Origin: a bacterium
GTDB taxonomy: Bacteria; Myxococcota_A; Bradymonadia; Bradymonadales; Bradymonadaceae
Direction of reading: 5' to 3'
Assembly: GCA_030427705.1 (NCBI GenBank)
Contig: JAUIBR010000027.1
Span: 1 to 64,000 of the forward strand
DNA: 64,000 nt
The notes under the pieces are model-generated. The model was given only the letters and a program-made list of their open reading frames with translations, had not been told where the DNA came from and made no database searches. This document shows positions 18,517-27,481 of the stretch, in pieces. Each line of letters starts with the position of its first letter. The stretch's first letter is position 1. A program made the position numbers and the translations under genes.

Positions 18517-19589
18517 ACTTCGCTGGCCTGGGATTCAGCCCACTCTAACGTTTCGCGGGGAATCAAGTCTTCAGGCTGATTGCTGCGCGATGATCCGAAG
18601 TCCTCGTGGTGCTTTCGAATCCAACGGACCGTGTCTTTTAGCGTCAGCTGTGGGTCGCGTGGGGTGAAGCCCAACGCACGCTCCGCTTTTGTCGAATCGA
18701 TGTACCAATAGTGGGTGGCCATCTCGACGGTGATTGGGTCGAGCGCCGAACGCTTGCCGACCAATCGAAGCGCGCCGTCCAAAAGGCGTGCGCCTGTGAT
18801 TGCGGCATCCGATGGCATTGGGAGTTTTGGTCCCGGAACACCCGAGATGAACTCTAGCTCGTTCATGAACTCAGAAACCGTCAGGTTCTTTGCGCCCAAC
18901 AGATATGACTCGCCCGGCTCGCCGTTTTCTAGAGCGCTGATGAACGCATCAGCCGTGTCACGAACGTCAACGAAGGACAGGCCTCCGGTCATCAACGTCG
19001 GAATCTTACGCTGCAGGAATTTCACCACGTCTCCAGTGGAGCTGGTGCGATGGTCTCCAGGACCCAGAAGCAGGGTAGGGCGCATAAGGACAATCGGTAG
19101 ACCATGCTCGTCAAAATAGCGCTTACACACGCGTTCCGCGTAGATCTTCGACAAGTAGTATGGCCAATTGTTTACGACTTGCTCAGCCATCGGGCTGTCG
19201 TCGTTAGCGATGAAGTCCGGTTCATCGCTGACGCCCACCGTTCCGCTCGTCGAGGCCACAATCACTTTCTTCAGCAATTTCGAACCACGCAGCGCGTCCA
19301 AGAGACGTCGGGTTCCATCGACATGGAGCTCGTACATCTTGTGTGCTTGGTCAGGGTCGCGCTCGACCCGCCCAGCAAGGTGAAAAACGTACTTCACGCC
19401 TTTGATAGCTTCGCGGACGTCTTTGGACTCAAGCAGGCTGCCTTCGACGAACTCAACGCCCTGAGCCGAAAGCTCAATGTCGATATTCCGCGCGAGGACG
19501 CGAACCTTGTCACCGCGAGCAATCAAGCGCTCGACGATATGGCGGCCGAGGAATCCGGTCCCACCAGTAACTAGAATTTTACTACCCAA
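18513..19589 (-). CDS. Extended SDR, NAD-dependent epimerase / 3-beta-HSD-like
   Basis: A 358-residue Rossmann-fold oxidoreductase. The cofactor motif is ILVTGGTGFLGRHIVERL at the N-terminus. Further motifs are YVFHLAGRVERDPDQ, KVIVASTSGTVGVS, the catalytic YYLSKIYAERVC (YxxxK) and VLMRPTLLLGPGDHRT. It is most like the extended SDRs acting on lipids or sterols (3-beta-HSD or OleD-like), not sugar epimerases, but substrate is not certain. The start is TTG at 19589 with AGGAAGA seven bases upstream. The gene begins eight bases after the megaenzyme stop, so it belongs to that operon. Its TAG stop is shared with the convergent PP2C fusion gene (CTAG). Confidence 0.88.
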   Translation of the reverse strand: MGSKILVTGGTGFLGRHIVERLIARGDKVRVLARNIDIELSAQGVEFVEGSLLESKDVREAIKGVKYVFHLAGRVERDPDQAHKMYELHVDGTRRLLDALRGSKLLKKVIVASTSGTVGVSDEPDFIANDDSPMAEQVVNNWPYYLSKIYAERVCKRYFDEHGLPIVLMRPTLLLGPGDHRTSSTGDVVKFLQRKIPTLMTGGLSFVDVRDTADAFISALENGEPGESYLLGAKNLTVSEFMNELEFISGVPGPKLPMPSDAAITGARLLDGALRLVGKRSALDPITVEMATHYWYIDSTKAERALGFTPRDPQLTLKDTVRWIRKHHEDFGSSRSNQPEDLIPRETLEWAESQASEV

Positions 19590-19597
19590 TGTTCTTC

Positions 19598-22500
19598 CTA
19601 TCCTTGAAGTCGAAACACGGATTGGAACCGCATGAGGAGATCCGGCGAGTTGGTCTTAATCGAGCCATCCATGAACTCGTCCATACTCGGGATGTAAGCC
19701 TCCTTAACGATCTTTCGGAACAGCTCAGGCGAGGTCTTCACAACACAATCGGCGTGACCGTCACTTGGCTTGCCCATCTGAATCTTGCACTCATCTGGGT
19801 CGACGATGATCGTCCACTTTTGGTGGTCGATTTGGCCGAGCGAGAAGTAGTACGAGACTTTCTGATCGACCTGATTCGTTTCGAACTTGTCGTTCAGCTC
19901 TTCGAAGAGTGGCTCAAGCCCAGGTGCGTTGGCATCCGTCTTCGGCAGGTAAGCATCGCGAAGGTCTTTAACCGCATCATAAGCAGCGGTCGAAACGAAG
20001 TCGTACAGCTCGCGTCCATCAAGGTCACCAGCGTCACGCAACAGTTGGAACGCATCGATTGGCTTACCAATGCGAACCTTCAGGTTGCGGGCTGTGGGCG
20101 ATGGGAGCGGCTGACCCTTCGGAAGCGCACGATGCGTTCCCTCAACATAGACCGGAAGGATGTTCACCTTCTGGCTGGACACCAGGTATCCAAGACCGCG
20201 CCGGAATTCACGAAGTTTTCCGTCTTTCGAACGGGTTCCTTCTGGGAACATCAACAATGTCTCGCCACGTTGCAGCGCATCGACGGCGCCCTTGAGAGCG
20301 ACGTCAGGCGTTCCTGCACGCTCGACAGGGATGAGATTCGTGAAGTGCTTGAAGTAGGTCTTTCGAGCCGTATTGCTGAAGAAATAGTCAGCGGCAGCAA
20401 GGGCACGAATGTCCTGCCCGAAGTCACCAAGCGCGTACTTCACAAGGCCCATGTCGAGGTGGCTTGCGTGATTCGCAACGACGATGCAGTTCGGGTTGTG
20501 ATGCGGAATGTTCGCTGCGCCGTAGACCTCTACATTGAAGAGGTCTCCGTACGCCTTCATTTGCGCTTGATGCAGCGTGCGCTTTCCGAACTTCGAGATC
20601 GATGGGTGCACCGGAATCTCGTTCACACGCTCAGATTTGTATTTGGGCTTCGACGTTGTGACCAAAGCGGTCGCGCTACCATCGATCATCGCCTGGACAT
20701 CCGCGACTGTCTCACATGCTGAGAGTTGCTCAGGCGCTGTGTGGTAGCCACGATTCTCTAGAACGGACGCGAGCTCTACGAACATCAACGAATCGAATCC
20801 CAGGTCGTCGGTGAAGTTTGAGTTCGCGTTGATCTTCTTGACCGGAAGTCCTGAAAGATTCGCCACGGCAGACTCGAGCCAACCGTGAGCATGTGACTGG
20901 TCACCACTTTCGGCGGACTCCGCGTCGAGCAGGCGTTCCAGAATCTGGACCACTTCCTTACGCTTCACTTTGCGGGTGGCTGTGCGGGGCAGGTCTTCGT
21001 CCCAGAATCGCAGAACCTGAATGCGGTTGTGCGCTGGAACGCGTTGACCCTCGACGCGAATCCACTCCCGGATTTCGTTGCGAATGTCGGCGTAGTCGCT
21101 GTCCGCGGCTTCCGCAGGGACGTCGGGGTGCACCAACGCGGCAACTCGCTCGCTACCATTGCCGTCCGGAAGACCAACGATGGCGATCTCGAGGACATGT
21201 GGAGCCTTTCCGTACAAGTCTTCAAGCTCGTCTGGATAGGCGTTTTTCCCACCAGCGGTGACGATGACTTCTTTCTGGCGACCCACAATGGTCAGGCGAC
21301 CACGCTTGTCGATGAAGCCGATGTCGCCGGTTTGCAGCCAGCCGTCTTTGAGCGTCTTGTCGGTGTCTTCTTCGCGGTTCAGGTATCCCAACATGACGTT
21401 TGGTCCACGAGCGACGATTTCGCCGATGCCGTTCTCGTCTGGGTCTTTGATGTCGACCTCGACGTTTGGAATCGCGCGACCCACGGACCCTGGTTTGAGT
21501 CCGTCCGATGGACGATTGACGGTGAGAACAGGCGCAGCTTCGGTCAGACCGTAGCCTTCGTACATGTCGAAGCCCATACCATAGAATGCTTCGAGCACGT
21601 CGGCCGGCAACGATGCGCCGCCCGAAATCATGTACTTGATTTGGTTACCGAATGCGCGGTGAACCGCACCAAACAAGACTGGACCGGCATTGATACCGGC
21701 GCGTTCCCGCAGATTCTTGTTGAGCGCGACCATGTTCTTGAACATGAATTTGGCAGCCGGACCGGAGGCATCAAGCCGTTGCTTGATGCTGCGGTGGAGC
21801 AGCTGCCAGAGCGCCGGCACACCAATCAATGAGGTGATCTTCGTCGCCGCCATTGCTGAGCGGAGCTCGTCACCGTTGAGTTCTTCCAGATAGGTGACCG
21901 TCGCGCCTTTCGAGATCGGCATGAGGAAACCAGCGGAGAACTCGAACGTGTGGTGCAACGGAAGTACGCTCAAGAAACCGTCACGGTCCGATACACGGAA
22001 CGTTCCATCCAAGCTCGAAAGCATGGAGGTGAAGTTCTGGTGCGAGAGCATGACACCCTTTGGGTCACCGGTAGTTCCGGACGTGTAGATCAAGCTCGCA
22101 ACATCATTAAGCGCTTCTTGTGGCTGCGCATCGATGGGCTGCATCTCTTCTGGAGCAGGCAGCGCGAGCGTAAACAGCTGAGGGAAGGTGACAATGCGCG
22201 TTGGCATTTGTCGATCTTCGATCAACTGCTGAAGCTCTTCTGAAATGCGCTCGAAGACCATTTCGCTGACGACGACAGCGCTGGCGTCGCAAGACTGAAT
22301 CAGGTTGGCAATCTGCTCCGGATTCGATTCGTGGTCGATTGGAACCGCAACCGCGCTGGTCTTCAGAATCGCAAAGTAAGACATACCCCATTGTGGTCGG
22401 TTTTCACCGGCGAGCAGAACGGTGTGCCCCTGGCCGATTCCCAAGCCTTTGAGCATTGCTGCGCCGCGGTCCGCGTACTCGCCGAGTTCGCGGTACGTGT

Positions 22501-24370
22501 AACGCTCTGCGATGCCGTGCTTGTGGTGCTGGAACGCGACATTGTCCGCGTAGTTGGCGGTCGAAGCGTCAAAGAGTTCGACGAGGTCCTTGAATGTGTA
22601 GGCCTCGCGCGGGTCAGCTTTGAGTTTGGCTTCGAGGTTTGGATACACCCACTTGGCGAGTCCAGGCGTGTGCACGTCGAGCCAGTATTCACGCCAATTC
22701 AGGTCTTCGATGTAACAGCCATATCGCTTGCGCTCGACGGGAGCGATGCTCTCGCGAAGCTCAACGATGTTTCCGCACATGAATTTGTAGTTATTGTCGT
22801 GGATGAACGGCATGAAGATTTCGAAAATCTTCTCGCCAGTCGCCGTCAGCTTTTCGATGCGATTGGCTTGCTTGCGCACCTGGCGCATCGCCTTTCCTAG
22901 ACCACCGAGTTCGCGCGTCGGAACCTGGTCGATGAGTCCACCCAGAGCCTTGGCCGCGCGCCCGAAGCCTGGCAGGGACTGGCGCTGGAAGGTCTTCTGG
23001 TTGACGGTTACAGCGTCCAAAGACTTGAAGATAAGCTTTTCGACCGAGCTGCGGCCGACTTCTTTGTCGATGACCTGACGTGCACCAAGGCTTGTCAGCT
23101 CAACAACGCGCTTCATCGTGATTGGGTTCAGGTGCGACGAGCCGCAGTGGTAGACGTTGTGGTGCTTGCTGTGCAGCATCGCAGCGCCCATCGCGATCAT
23201 TCCGCCGACGACGTGGTCAATCGGGATGATATCGAGGCGGACTTCGTCTTTGCACGGGATGAATCGGTGTCCCTTGTAGACCAGGTAGCAGATTGGCGCC
23301 GAGGTGTTCATGCCCTCGTTCCAGCCCGGTGAAGGGAATGCTTCGGCCGACTCGATAATCGCGGGACGGAAGAGCGAGTATTCGATGCCGTCGCAATTCT
23401 CGACGATGAGGCGCTCACCAAGTGATTTGGTGTACGTGTAGATGTTGACCCAGCCCCAGTGGTTGGCGCGTTTTCGGCCTTCCTGGGACAGGTGCTTCTT
23501 AATCCACTTCCATCGCTCGTCTTCAATGGCGTCGTTCAAAGCCTTTTCGTCGTCAGGCGACCGGTTGTCGCGCTTCAGATCTTCGCGGGCATCGCGAAGG
23601 AATTGAGTTGCGCGCTCTTGGTCGTGAGACAGGACTTTCGCGTGCTCGATCATCGCGAGGCAATCTTCGACCTCACGATTGACGTCCAGGGGTGCCTGAA
23701 TTTCGTCCCAAGCAGGGTAGACATCAGACGTTGGGATAATCTCTGGGGTTGGTCCCGTTTCCCAACCTGCGACGAAAGCGGTCGAGACGTGGAACAGCTT
23801 GGCGCGAGAGCCGCCGAGCTTGATGAAGTCGAGAATATAGTTGGAAGAGAGCGTATTGATCTCGAGCGCGTTCTCGAGATTGGGGTTGAAGTTCGTCAGA
23901 CCAGCCGAGTTGACGAAGAGGTCGAGATTTCGCGAAACCGCTTTGGCTTCCTTCTTTGGAAGACCGAGGTTCTCTTGGGCAATGTCGCCCGTGAGAACCG
24001 TCACCTTGTCGCGCAGGAATTCGTTAAGCCCGCTGGGCCCGTAGATTTCCCGGAGTGGGTCAAGGCACGGTGAGTCCGCGATTTCTTCGTAGAATCGATC
24101 TTCAGCCGTTTGGTTGCGGCGTGCGCGAACCAGGAGGTAGAGCTGTTCGATATCTGGGTGATAGCGGAGCAAGAATGACACGTAGACCTTGCCCAGGAAT
24201 CCGGTGGCGCCGGTTACCAGGATGGTCTTTCCTCGAAGCGTTTCCGCGATCGAGAACGTGCTGTCTGGGTCTGAGTAGGCAGACGAGGGCAGGGCCACAT
24301 CTGTCAGATCGTCCGTTGGACGCTCAGCGCCGTTCAGTTTTTTGCTCTTTCCGTTCTTCTTGTCCGACAT
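19598..24370 (-). CDS. Five-domain lipid megaenzyme: acyl reductase - AMP ligase - ACP - acyltransferase - SCP2
   Basis: A single 1590-residue frame. Order by eye: (1) fatty acyl-CoA reductase-type NAD(P)-binding domain, GATGFLGK at residues 53-60 and YTYTKSLGERL near 310; (2) acyl-CoA synthetase/AMP-binding domain, residues about 610-1150, with LIYTSGTTGDPKGVMLSH near 757 and EGYGLTEAAP near 937; (3) acyl carrier domain with DDLGFDSLMF, attachment Ser near 1193; (4) PlsC-type acyltransferase with NHASHLDM near 1298 and FPEGTRSKDGK near 1375; (5) SCP2-like lipid-binding tail from about 1495. It could activate a fatty acid, load it on its own ACP, reduce it to alcohol or transfer it to a glycerol backbone. 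Myxobacterial ElbD, a multifunctional ether-lipid enzyme, is the nearest precedent I recall. The product is inferred. Confidence 0.92.
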   Translation of the reverse strand: MSDKKNGKSKKLNGAERPTDDLTDVALPSSAYSDPDSTFSIAETLRGKTILVTGATGFLGKVYVSFLLRYHPDIEQLYLLVRARRNQTAEDRFYEEIADSPCLDPLREIYGPSGLNEFLRDKVTVLTGDIAQENLGLPKKEAKAVSRNLDLFVNSAGLTNFNPNLENALEINTLSSNYILDFIKLGGSRAKLFHVSTAFVAGWETGPTPEIIPTSDVYPAWDEIQAPLDVNREVEDCLAMIEHAKVLSHDQERATQFLRDAREDLKRDNRSPDDEKALNDAIEDERWKWIKKHLSQEGRKRANHWGWVNIYTYTKSLGERLIVENCDGIEYSLFRPAIIESAEAFPSPGWNEGMNTSAPICYLVYKGHRFIPCKDEVRLDIIPIDHVVGGMIAMGAAMLHSKHHNVYHCGSSHLNPITMKRVVELTSLGARQVIDKEVGRSSVEKLIFKSLDAVTVNQKTFQRQSLPGFGRAAKALGGLIDQVPTRELGGLGKAMRQVRKQANRIEKLTATGEKIFEIFMPFIHDNNYKFMCGNIVELRESIAPVERKRYGCYIEDLNWREYWLDVHTPGLAKWVYPNLEAKLKADPREAYTFKDLVELFDASTANYADNVAFQHHKHGIAERYTYRELGEYADRGAAMLKGLGIGQGHTVLLAGENRPQWGMSYFAILKTSAVAVPIDHESNPEQIANLIQSCDASAVVVSEMVFERISEELQQLIEDRQMPTRIVTFPQLFTLALPAPEEMQPIDAQPQEALNDVASLIYTSGTTGDPKGVMLSHQNFTSMLSSLDGTFRVSDRDGFLSVLPLHHTFEFSAGFLMPISKGATVTYLEELNGDELRSAMAATKITSLIGVPALWQLLHRSIKQRLDASGPAAKFMFKNMVALNKNLRERAGINAGPVLFGAVHRAFGNQIKYMISGGASLPADVLEAFYGMGFDMYEGYGLTEAAPVLTVNRPSDGLKPGSVGRAIPNVEVDIKDPDENGIGEIVARGPNVMLGYLNREEDTDKTLKDGWLQTGDIGFIDKRGRLTIVGRQKEVIVTAGGKNAYPDELEDLYGKAPHVLEIAIVGLPDGNGSERVAALVHPDVPAEAADSDYADIRNEIREWIRVEGQRVPAHNRIQVLRFWDEDLPRTATRKVKRKEVVQILERLLDAESAESGDQSHAHGWLESAVANLSGLPVKKINANSNFTDDLGFDSLMFVELASVLENRGYHTAPEQLSACETVADVQAMIDGSATALVTTSKPKYKSERVNEIPVHPSISKFGKRTLHQAQMKAYGDLFNVEVYGAANIPHHNPNCIVVANHASHLDMGLVKYALGDFGQDIRALAAADYFFSNTARKTYFKHFTNLIPVERAGTPDVALKGAVDALQRGETLLMFPEGTRSKDGKLREFRRGLGYLVSSQKVNILPVYVEGTHRALPKGQPLPSPTARNLKVRIGKPIDAFQLLRDAGDLDGRELYDFVSTAAYDAVKDLRDAYLPKTDANAPGLEPLFEELNDKFETNQVDQKVSYYFSLGQIDHQKWTIIVDPDECKIQMGKPSDGHADCVVKTSPELFRKIVKEAYIPSMDEFMDGSIKTNSPDLLMRFQSVFRLQG

Positions 24371-24396
24371 TGCGAACTCTCTCTCTCGGCCGTTGA

Positions 24397-25986
24397 TTAC
24401 TGTACGTCTGCAATCATAAACGGCGGGTGATGCATCATCGTGATGTCCGGGTTTGCTCCGTGGAAGCCGTACGCCATCTCAAGCGCTTCTTCCATCGAGT
24501 CTGCCGTCAGCCATCCAAGGCGCTCCGGCACGTGGTCGTTCTCGGCACCAACCACGATTACGCGTCCGACATGGGCTTGACCGTTTTCGGCCCAGTACCA
24601 CATGTAGAACGGGTGTACGCCGTGATAGGCGTTTCCTCGCCTGTACATCTCGACGTAGTTGGGATTGTGAGCGAACTCTTCTTCCCAACGATCTTGTAGC
24701 TCGATTGAGTCTCGGGTTTCGGTGAGACACCGATTGAAGAACTCAATGTAGCTTGGGTGATGTTCGGGGTCCCAATCGTCGTAGCAAGGGTGCGTGACGA
24801 TGAGGGTCCCGTCCTTCTTAATCACTGGCTTGTTCCGATACATGTTGAAGAAGTACCCAAGCGCCATCACCCGCACGAGGAGTGGATTCATGATGGAGTT
24901 GACGTTGTAGGGACTTTCAAACGGAATGCCGTAGATAACGATGTCGCTTTGCCCATCGACCTCAACGGCATGCTGTTGCCAGCACTTTTGAAGTGTCTTT
25001 TCGTGAACTGCTTGCGTCTCCCCAGCGTGAACGCCCAGAAGGCCGTAGTCCGCAGGGATCTTGTGGAAGAAGTTCCGCTTTGCGGCGCGTGGCAAACGCT
25101 TCAGGGCAGCTTGCATGCCGCGGAATTTCAAGAAGTCGGCCGATGTCCAATCGTCCTCTGGCTTGGCCAGGAACATCAGATTGTCGTCGTACATCTTGTT
25201 GTTAATCGTGGTCTCGATGTGGAAGACGTTGAGGTTTTCCTTGATGATCTTGCCCATGCGTCGGTTGGAGTTGTAGAGCTCCGACTTGTGGGGATCCATG
25301 TAGGAATCGCACTTCAAAATGGTCTTCGGATTGTGGTGGTGCCGGATTCCGGTGTAGCCGGCAAGGCCGGTACCGATCGACTTGAAGCCACCGTTCATCG
25401 GGACGTAGTTGATGTTCACGTAGATGAGCAGGTCGCTTTCAGCAGCACGCTTGACCATCTGGACATCTTCGCCGTGCGGGGTCGTGCCCAGAATCGTCAT
25501 ACCATCCGGGTCTTCGCCGTCCATGTTGTACAGGCGGTCCGGATAGTACTTGTTGAAGATTCGGCTTCCGACCATGCGCTTGATTTCAGCGCCTGTCATG
25601 GGGCGGTGAAGCGCGAGGGCGACGATCATCTCGTAGTCTTCGACACCGTGGTCCTCCATCATCTCCAAGAGGACTTCCAACATCTGCTGGCGCAGGTCGG
25701 GTGTCTTCATGGGAGGCAACGGGACACTGATGTCATCGATGGCGATCGTGACCTTCATTCCCGGCACCAGCTGCGCGTAGAGTGGCTTAGCGTCGCCCTC
25801 AGGATGGTTCAGGGCGTAGCGAATCGCAGCTTTACGGTTGTCGATGGGCTTCATCGGAGGTTTTGGATAAACCACTTTTGTGCCGACCGGCAGGTCAACG
25901 GTGATGAAGTCCTCTGCGTAGTGCATGTATCGGGGCGGTGAATCGCGCTCGATGATTCGTACGCAGTTGCTCGAAGTCTCTTCCAT
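24397..25986 (-). CDS. LarA-like (DUF2088) protein
   Basis: A 529-residue protein. The N-terminal half has the DUF2088/LarA layout: PGMKVTIAIDDISVPLPPMK, then MIVALALHRPMTGAEIKRMVG (the His of the THRP-type motif), MTILGTTPHGEDVQMVK, and MNGGFKSIGTGLAGYTGIRHHHN, where the Lys aligns with the cofactor-bearing lysine of LarA. The histidine usual ten residues before that lysine is absent. Some catalytic details must therefore differ from nickel lactate racemase, and a racemase function should not be assumed. It is 26 bases upstream of the megaenzyme start and 41 bases after the HAD gene, hence the second gene of the lipid operon. Confidence 0.8.
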   Translation of the reverse strand: MEETSSNCVRIIERDSPPRYMHYAEDFITVDLPVGTKVVYPKPPMKPIDNRKAAIRYALNHPEGDAKPLYAQLVPGMKVTIAIDDISVPLPPMKTPDLRQQMLEVLLEMMEDHGVEDYEMIVALALHRPMTGAEIKRMVGSRIFNKYYPDRLYNMDGEDPDGMTILGTTPHGEDVQMVKRAAESDLLIYVNINYVPMNGGFKSIGTGLAGYTGIRHHHNPKTILKCDSYMDPHKSELYNSNRRMGKIIKENLNVFHIETTINNKMYDDNLMFLAKPEDDWTSADFLKFRGMQAALKRLPRAAKRNFFHKIPADYGLLGVHAGETQAVHEKTLQKCWQQHAVEVDGQSDIVIYGIPFESPYNVNSIMNPLLVRVMALGYFFNMYRNKPVIKKDGTLIVTHPCYDDWDPEHHPSYIEFFNRCLTETRDSIELQDRWEEEFAHNPNYVEMYRRGNAYHGVHPFYMWYWAENGQAHVGRVIVVGAENDHVPERLGWLTADSMEEALEMAYGFHGANPDITMMHHPPFMIADVQ

Positions 25987-26027
25987 GGCCTAGTTGCCTT
26001 CGAAACGGGAAAGTAAGGTTTAAGAAA

Positions 26028-26714
26028 TTAGTCCAAATTGAGCGTGGGCCAGTTGTAGGCTCGCGCTGTCGTCTTCAATCGGAAATCCGGATTCACCGCG
26101 CAGGGGTTGCCCACGGCGGAGAGCAGCGGGATGTCGCTGCCAGAATCGGCGTACGCAAAGCAACGCTCGAGATCCAAATCCTGCTCTCGGGCGAACTTTC
26201 GCACCCAGGTGGCTTTGGATGGACCGGCGATCATGGGTTGGATCAGTCGGCCAGTTGCTTCGTTGTCTTTGATTTCCAGTCGGTTGGCCACGAAGTCATC
26301 GACGCCGAGGTATTCCGCGAGTGGTGCGGTGACGTAGTCGATTGCTCCCGTGATGAGGATCTGTCGATGGCCTTGCTCGCGCGAACGCTCGATGAGCGAT
26401 TTTGCGCCTGGGAAGATATTGGGGCGGATGACTTTGTCGAACACTTCCTGACCGAGGACGATCAGTCGATCTTCACCAAAGCCCGCGTAGTTTCGGTAGA
26501 AGGCGTCGTTAAAGAGCTTTCGGTCGTACTTGTCCGCCGCCCAATAGAGCGGCAAGGATGCGAGCAACGATGCGGTCCGAGACAGACGGTCCGTCATCTT
26601 CGGTGCATTGATCGCGTAGTATGCGTAGGCATGTACGACGTTTGTTTTGATGAGAGTACCGTCGACGTCATAGAACGCCGCGGTTTTGCTATTCGCTACT
26701 GAAGATTCAGCCAT
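26028..26714 (-). CDS. HAD-IB family hydrolase (SerB-like phosphatase)
   Basis: A 228-residue HAD phosphatase. Motif I is AAFYDVDGTLIKTN, with the nucleophile Asp and acid Asp. Motif II lies in RQILITGAIDYVTAPLAEYL and motifs III/IV in the GPSKATWVRKFA lysine and CFAYADSGSDIPLLSAVG. This is the subgroup that includes phosphoserine phosphatase-like enzymes acting on small phosphoesters or phospholipid head groups. Start ATG at 26714 is preceded by GGAG. An upstream GTG at 26735 would add seven residues and lacks a site. It is the first gene after a strong promoter, so it likely supplies a dephosphorylation step for the lipid pathway downstream. Confidence 0.88.
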   Translation of the reverse strand: MAESSVANSKTAAFYDVDGTLIKTNVVHAYAYYAINAPKMTDRLSRTASLLASLPLYWAADKYDRKLFNDAFYRNYAGFGEDRLIVLGQEVFDKVIRPNIFPGAKSLIERSREQGHRQILITGAIDYVTAPLAEYLGVDDFVANRLEIKDNEATGRLIQPMIAGPSKATWVRKFAREQDLDLERCFAYADSGSDIPLLSAVGNPCAVNPDFRLKTTARAYNWPTLNLD

Positions 26715-26782
26715 TTCCACTCCGAAAATACGCACCAGGGACCAAACTCATCCATCCAATTATCCCGCGTGCGAGGGGCAAT

Positions 26783-26811
26783 GTGATATTGACCGCATAA
26801 ATACTTGTCAA
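26783..26811 (-). promoter_or_regulatory. Sigma70-like promoter of the lipid operon
   Basis: Read on the minus strand: a perfect -35 TTGACA (26806-26811), a 17-base spacer, and -10 TATCAC (26783-26788), four of six matches. Transcription would start about 60 bases before the HAD gene start at 26714. No other promoter-like sequence appears between the four genes, which are separated by 8 to 41 bases. Confidence 0.6.
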
Positions 26812-26977
26812 GTTGGCAGAACGAGTGACCCGTCAGTCAGTCAAACCGTCCCGGCGTTCGCTATCTGATTATGCGGTTGAACCCCGCCAATTCGGGCTGA
26901 TTGGGCGTCTTGCCTATGCGACAACTTCAATTCGCGATATATAAGGATCCAATCAGAATCGATCAGGATTTGAAGTA

Positions 26978-27481
26978 ATGTCGGCTGACGTCATCAACGA
27001 GATTCGCGACCAAGCCCAGTCCCTGTTGGCTGGTGGCTCACGATATCGAAACGAAAAGATAGGCGTGATTGCTGCGTACGTGTTCGTCTCTATCGCATCT
27101 TTGTTCTGGGCGTTTTCCGGTGAAAATCAGGACAATGAGCTTGGTGCGCGCTACGGCTTGGAGACGATCGCGCCACTGGATGACAAACTGTTCTTTCTTG
27201 AGAATATCAGCGGTGATGAGTGGACGCGCGTTCGCATCGTTCTGAACCGAAATTATCTCTACAAAGTAGACGTTGTTGAGGACGAAGCCCGTTTGGTGCT
27301 GCAACCTGAGGACTTCAACTACTTCTACTACATTCCTCGTCCGTGGGGCCGGGAAGATTGGGAATTGCTGAGCGACGAAGACAAGCCAGAGGCTCAAGCC
27401 GACCCTGCGTTGGCACCTGAATTAGTTGAAGTCCGCGCACGCCAAGGGCGATTGGATATCAATGTCGCCAATATTCAGTGA
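26978..27481 (+). CDS. Single-pass membrane protein upstream of hemW
   Basis: A 167-residue protein. The N-terminal 28 residues are polar (MSADVINEIRDQAQSLLAGG), one hydrophobic segment IGVIAAYVFVSIASLFWAF follows, then a likely extracytoplasmic beta-rich domain (YLYKVDVVEDEARLVLQPED, FNYFYYIPRPWG) and an acidic tail. No family recognised. Its stop overlaps the hemW start as GTGA, so the genes are co-translated. Divergent from the lipid operon. Confidence 0.75.
   Translation: MSADVINEIRDQAQSLLAGGSRYRNEKIGVIAAYVFVSIASLFWAFSGENQDNELGARYGLETIAPLDDKLFFLENISGDEWTRVRIVLNRNYLYKVDVVEDEARLVLQPEDFNYFYYIPRPWGREDWELLSDEDKPEAQADPALAPELVEVRARQGRLDINVANIQ

Noticed and set aside
19589-20722. A 377-residue open frame antisense to the lipid megaenzyme
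   Set aside because: It lies wholly opposite strongly conserved acyltransferase, ACP and SCP2 coding sequence, and its own translation has no recognisable motif.
24757-25941. A 394-residue open frame antisense to the LarA-like gene
   Set aside because: Shadow of a gene with family motifs on the other strand; no ribosome site or family signature of its own.
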